DNA from: Clostridium ganghwense
Lineage (GTDB): Bacteria; Bacillota; Clostridia; Clostridiales; Clostridiaceae
Direction: 5' to 3'
Assembly (NCBI RefSeq): GCF_026735165.1
Contig: NZ_JAPQES010000002.1
Location: 1 to 64,000, forward strand
Length of the DNA stretch: 64,000 bases
In this document: in pieces, positions 62,822 to 64,000 of the stretch
Layout: every line of letters starts with the position of its first letter
Position numbering within the stretch: position 1 is the first letter of the stretch
Notes under the pieces: model-generated
What the model was told of the DNA's origin: nothing
The model's database searches: none
What the model saw: the letters and a program-made list of their open reading frames with translations, nothing else
Made by a program: the position numbers and the translations under genes

Positions 62822-64000
62822 TTAAAACAACTCCTTTACGATTTCCCTTATTACTTCTCTTTCGTCAAAATGTATTACCTTATCTTTCAAAATTTGGTAA
62901 TCTTCATGTCCCTTTCCTGCTACTACTACTACATCTCCCTTTTTTGCAATCTCCATTGCTTTTTTTATAGCATCTCTACGATTTTCAACAACCATGTAAT
63001 TTTCCTTTTTTATTCCCTTTATTATATCTTCAATAATTTTCATAGGCTCTTCTGTTCTAGGATTATCAGAAGTAATTATGGCTATATCTGATATTTCCGA
63101 ACCTAGACTACCCATTATTGGTCTTTTAGTTGTGTCTCTATCTCCTCCACAACCAAAAACACTTATAAGTCTGCCTTTTGTAAACTCTTTAGCTGTTTTA
63201 AGTATATTTTCTAATCCATCTGGAGTATGAGCGTAGTCTACTATAACATCAAAATCTAAATTACAATCTTTAGTAGCTATTTCGCATCTTCCTGGAACCA
63301 CAACATTTTCTAGTCCTTTTTTAACATCCTCTAAAGAAATACCTTCACTCAGACATGCTCCTGCACAACATAATGCATTATAAACGTTATATCGTCCTGG
63401 AATATTTAAATTTATATGTATATTACTGTCTTCGTAATGTAAATCAAACTCTACTCCTCTTGAATGATTAACTATATTTTTAGCCACTAAGTCTGCATTT
63501 TCATCAACAGCATAAGTAATTTTGCTTCCTTCACTATCTTCAAACACTTTTTTTCCATAAGAATCATCTATGTTTATCACTGAATTCTTAGTATTTTTGA
63601 ATAATTTTAATTTTGCTTCATAGTAGTTTTCAAAAGTTTTATGAAAATCTAAATGATCTTGGGTTAAATTTGTAAATACTGCCTGTGAAAATCCAAGTCC
63701 ATAAACTCTATCTAAACTTAAGGAGTGAGAGGAAACTTCCATTATACAATATTTTATCTTTTTATCTACCATTTTTTTAAAAAGCTCATGAAGTTCAAGC
63801 GACTCAGGAGTAGTTCTCTCCGCTTTTAATTTTTCTTCACCAATAAAATTTGCAATAGTCCCTACAAGTCCTACACTGTATCCTGCATGTTCTAAAATAG
63901 ACTTTATCATGAAAGTTGAAGTTGTTTTTCCGTTTGTTCCAGTTATACCTATCAAATTTAATTTATTTGATGGATTTCCATAAAAATTTGAAGCACAAAC
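62822..64000 (-). CDS. murE: UDP-MurNAc-tripeptide synthetase MurE (partial, 5' end outside window)
   Basis: The reading frame is open to the window edge, so about 393 codons are visible and the N-terminus is missing. The visible part begins [28 protein letters not shown], containing the P-loop. Further motifs are [42 protein letters not shown] and [13 protein letters not shown]. The third-residue selector [10 protein letters not shown] (DNPR) indicates meso-diaminopimelate, consistent with dapF in this window. Lys carbamylation site should lie near the EVSSHS region downstream. Confidence 0.95.
   Translation of the reverse strand, partial: VCASNFYGNPSNKLNLIGITGTNGKTTSTFMIKSILEHAGYSVGLVGTIANFIGEEKLKAERTTPESLELHELFKKMVDKKIKYCIMEVSSHSLSLDRVYGLGFSQAVFTNLTQDHLDFHKTFENYYEAKLKLFKNTKNSVINIDDSYGKKVFEDSEGSKITYAVDENADLVAKNIVNHSRGVEFDLHYEDSNIHINLNIPGRYNVYNALCCAGACLSEGISLEDVKKGLENVVVPGRCEIATKDCNLDFDVIVDYAHTPDGLENILKTAKEFTKGRLISVFGCGGDRDTTKRPIMGSLGSEISDIAIITSDNPRTEEPMKIIEDIIKGIKKENYMVVENRRDAIKKAMEIAKKGDVVVVAGKGHEDYQILKDKVIHFDEREVIREIVKELF

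Noticed and set aside
1-64000. CRISPR array, prophage, insertion sequence or toxin-antitoxin locus
   Set aside because: No regularly spaced direct repeats, transposase motifs, phage structural genes or paired toxin-antitoxin frames were seen.

Overview
This window is chromosomal DNA from a spore-forming, very AT-rich Firmicute, most likely a Clostridium in the broad sense. The evidence is spo0A, spoIVB, spoIIM, a complete spoIIIA operon, two sporulation-type D,D-carboxypeptidases, strong GGAGG ribosome binding sites and clostridial gene orders. Almost every gene is on the minus strand, so the window probably lies on one replichore with replication running from high to low coordinates. I could not fix the species from sequence alone. 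No prophage, insertion sequence or CRISPR array was seen.

Layout by coordinate. 1-58 is the 5' end of a 16S rRNA gene on the minus strand, with a clear promoter at 160-188. 0.87-3.2 kb is a two-gene redox module behind a Rex-like palindrome. 3.3-7.3 kb is a glucan-use block (LacI regulator, short alpha-glucan phosphorylase, ROK sugar kinase) with matching LacI-type operators. 7.5-10.8 kb holds recQ, a small orphan gene and a 2H phosphoesterase. 10.9-19.5 kb holds two D,D-carboxypeptidases, DUF2953 and GerW genes, scpA/scpB, a CCA/poly(A) polymerase-family gene, a xerD-like gene, spoIIM and a Nudix gene.

19.6-33.0 kb is the long asp23-nusB-folD-xseA-xseB-ispA-[OLE RNA]-oapA-dxs-tlyA-nadK-argR-recN-spoIVB-spo0A block. 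The most interesting element is at 28243-28782: a roughly 540-nt structured RNA, relatively rich in G and C, between ispA and oapA. Its ends pair with each other and it has its own promoter. I identify it as OLE RNA, and the adjacent membrane protein as its partner OapA. OLE is a known class, among the largest and least understood bacterial non-coding RNAs.

33.1-39.3 kb carries spoIIIAA-AH (the mother-cell half of the feeding-tube complex), a zinc-ribbon protein and efp. 39.5-46.3 kb is a type IV pilus-like operon (pilB, pilC, five pilin-like genes, pilM/N/O-like) without pilT or pilD. 46.4-51.2 kb has dapF, rqcH, pyrR, rluD and lspA. 51.3-53.6 kb has a DksA/TraR-type zinc finger gene, DAHP synthase and MTA/SAH nucleosidase. 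53.7-64 kb is a division and cell-wall cluster (divIVA, ylmH, yggT, sepF, ylmE, DUF881-sbp-DUF881, ftsQ, ftsW, mraY, murF, murE). It runs off the end inside murE and lacks ftsA, ftsZ, murD and murG.

Gene calls rest on recognised family motifs and gene order. Start codons were adjusted where a Shine-Dalgarno sequence or family alignment favoured an internal start. Promoters, operators and terminators are pattern matches read by eye.
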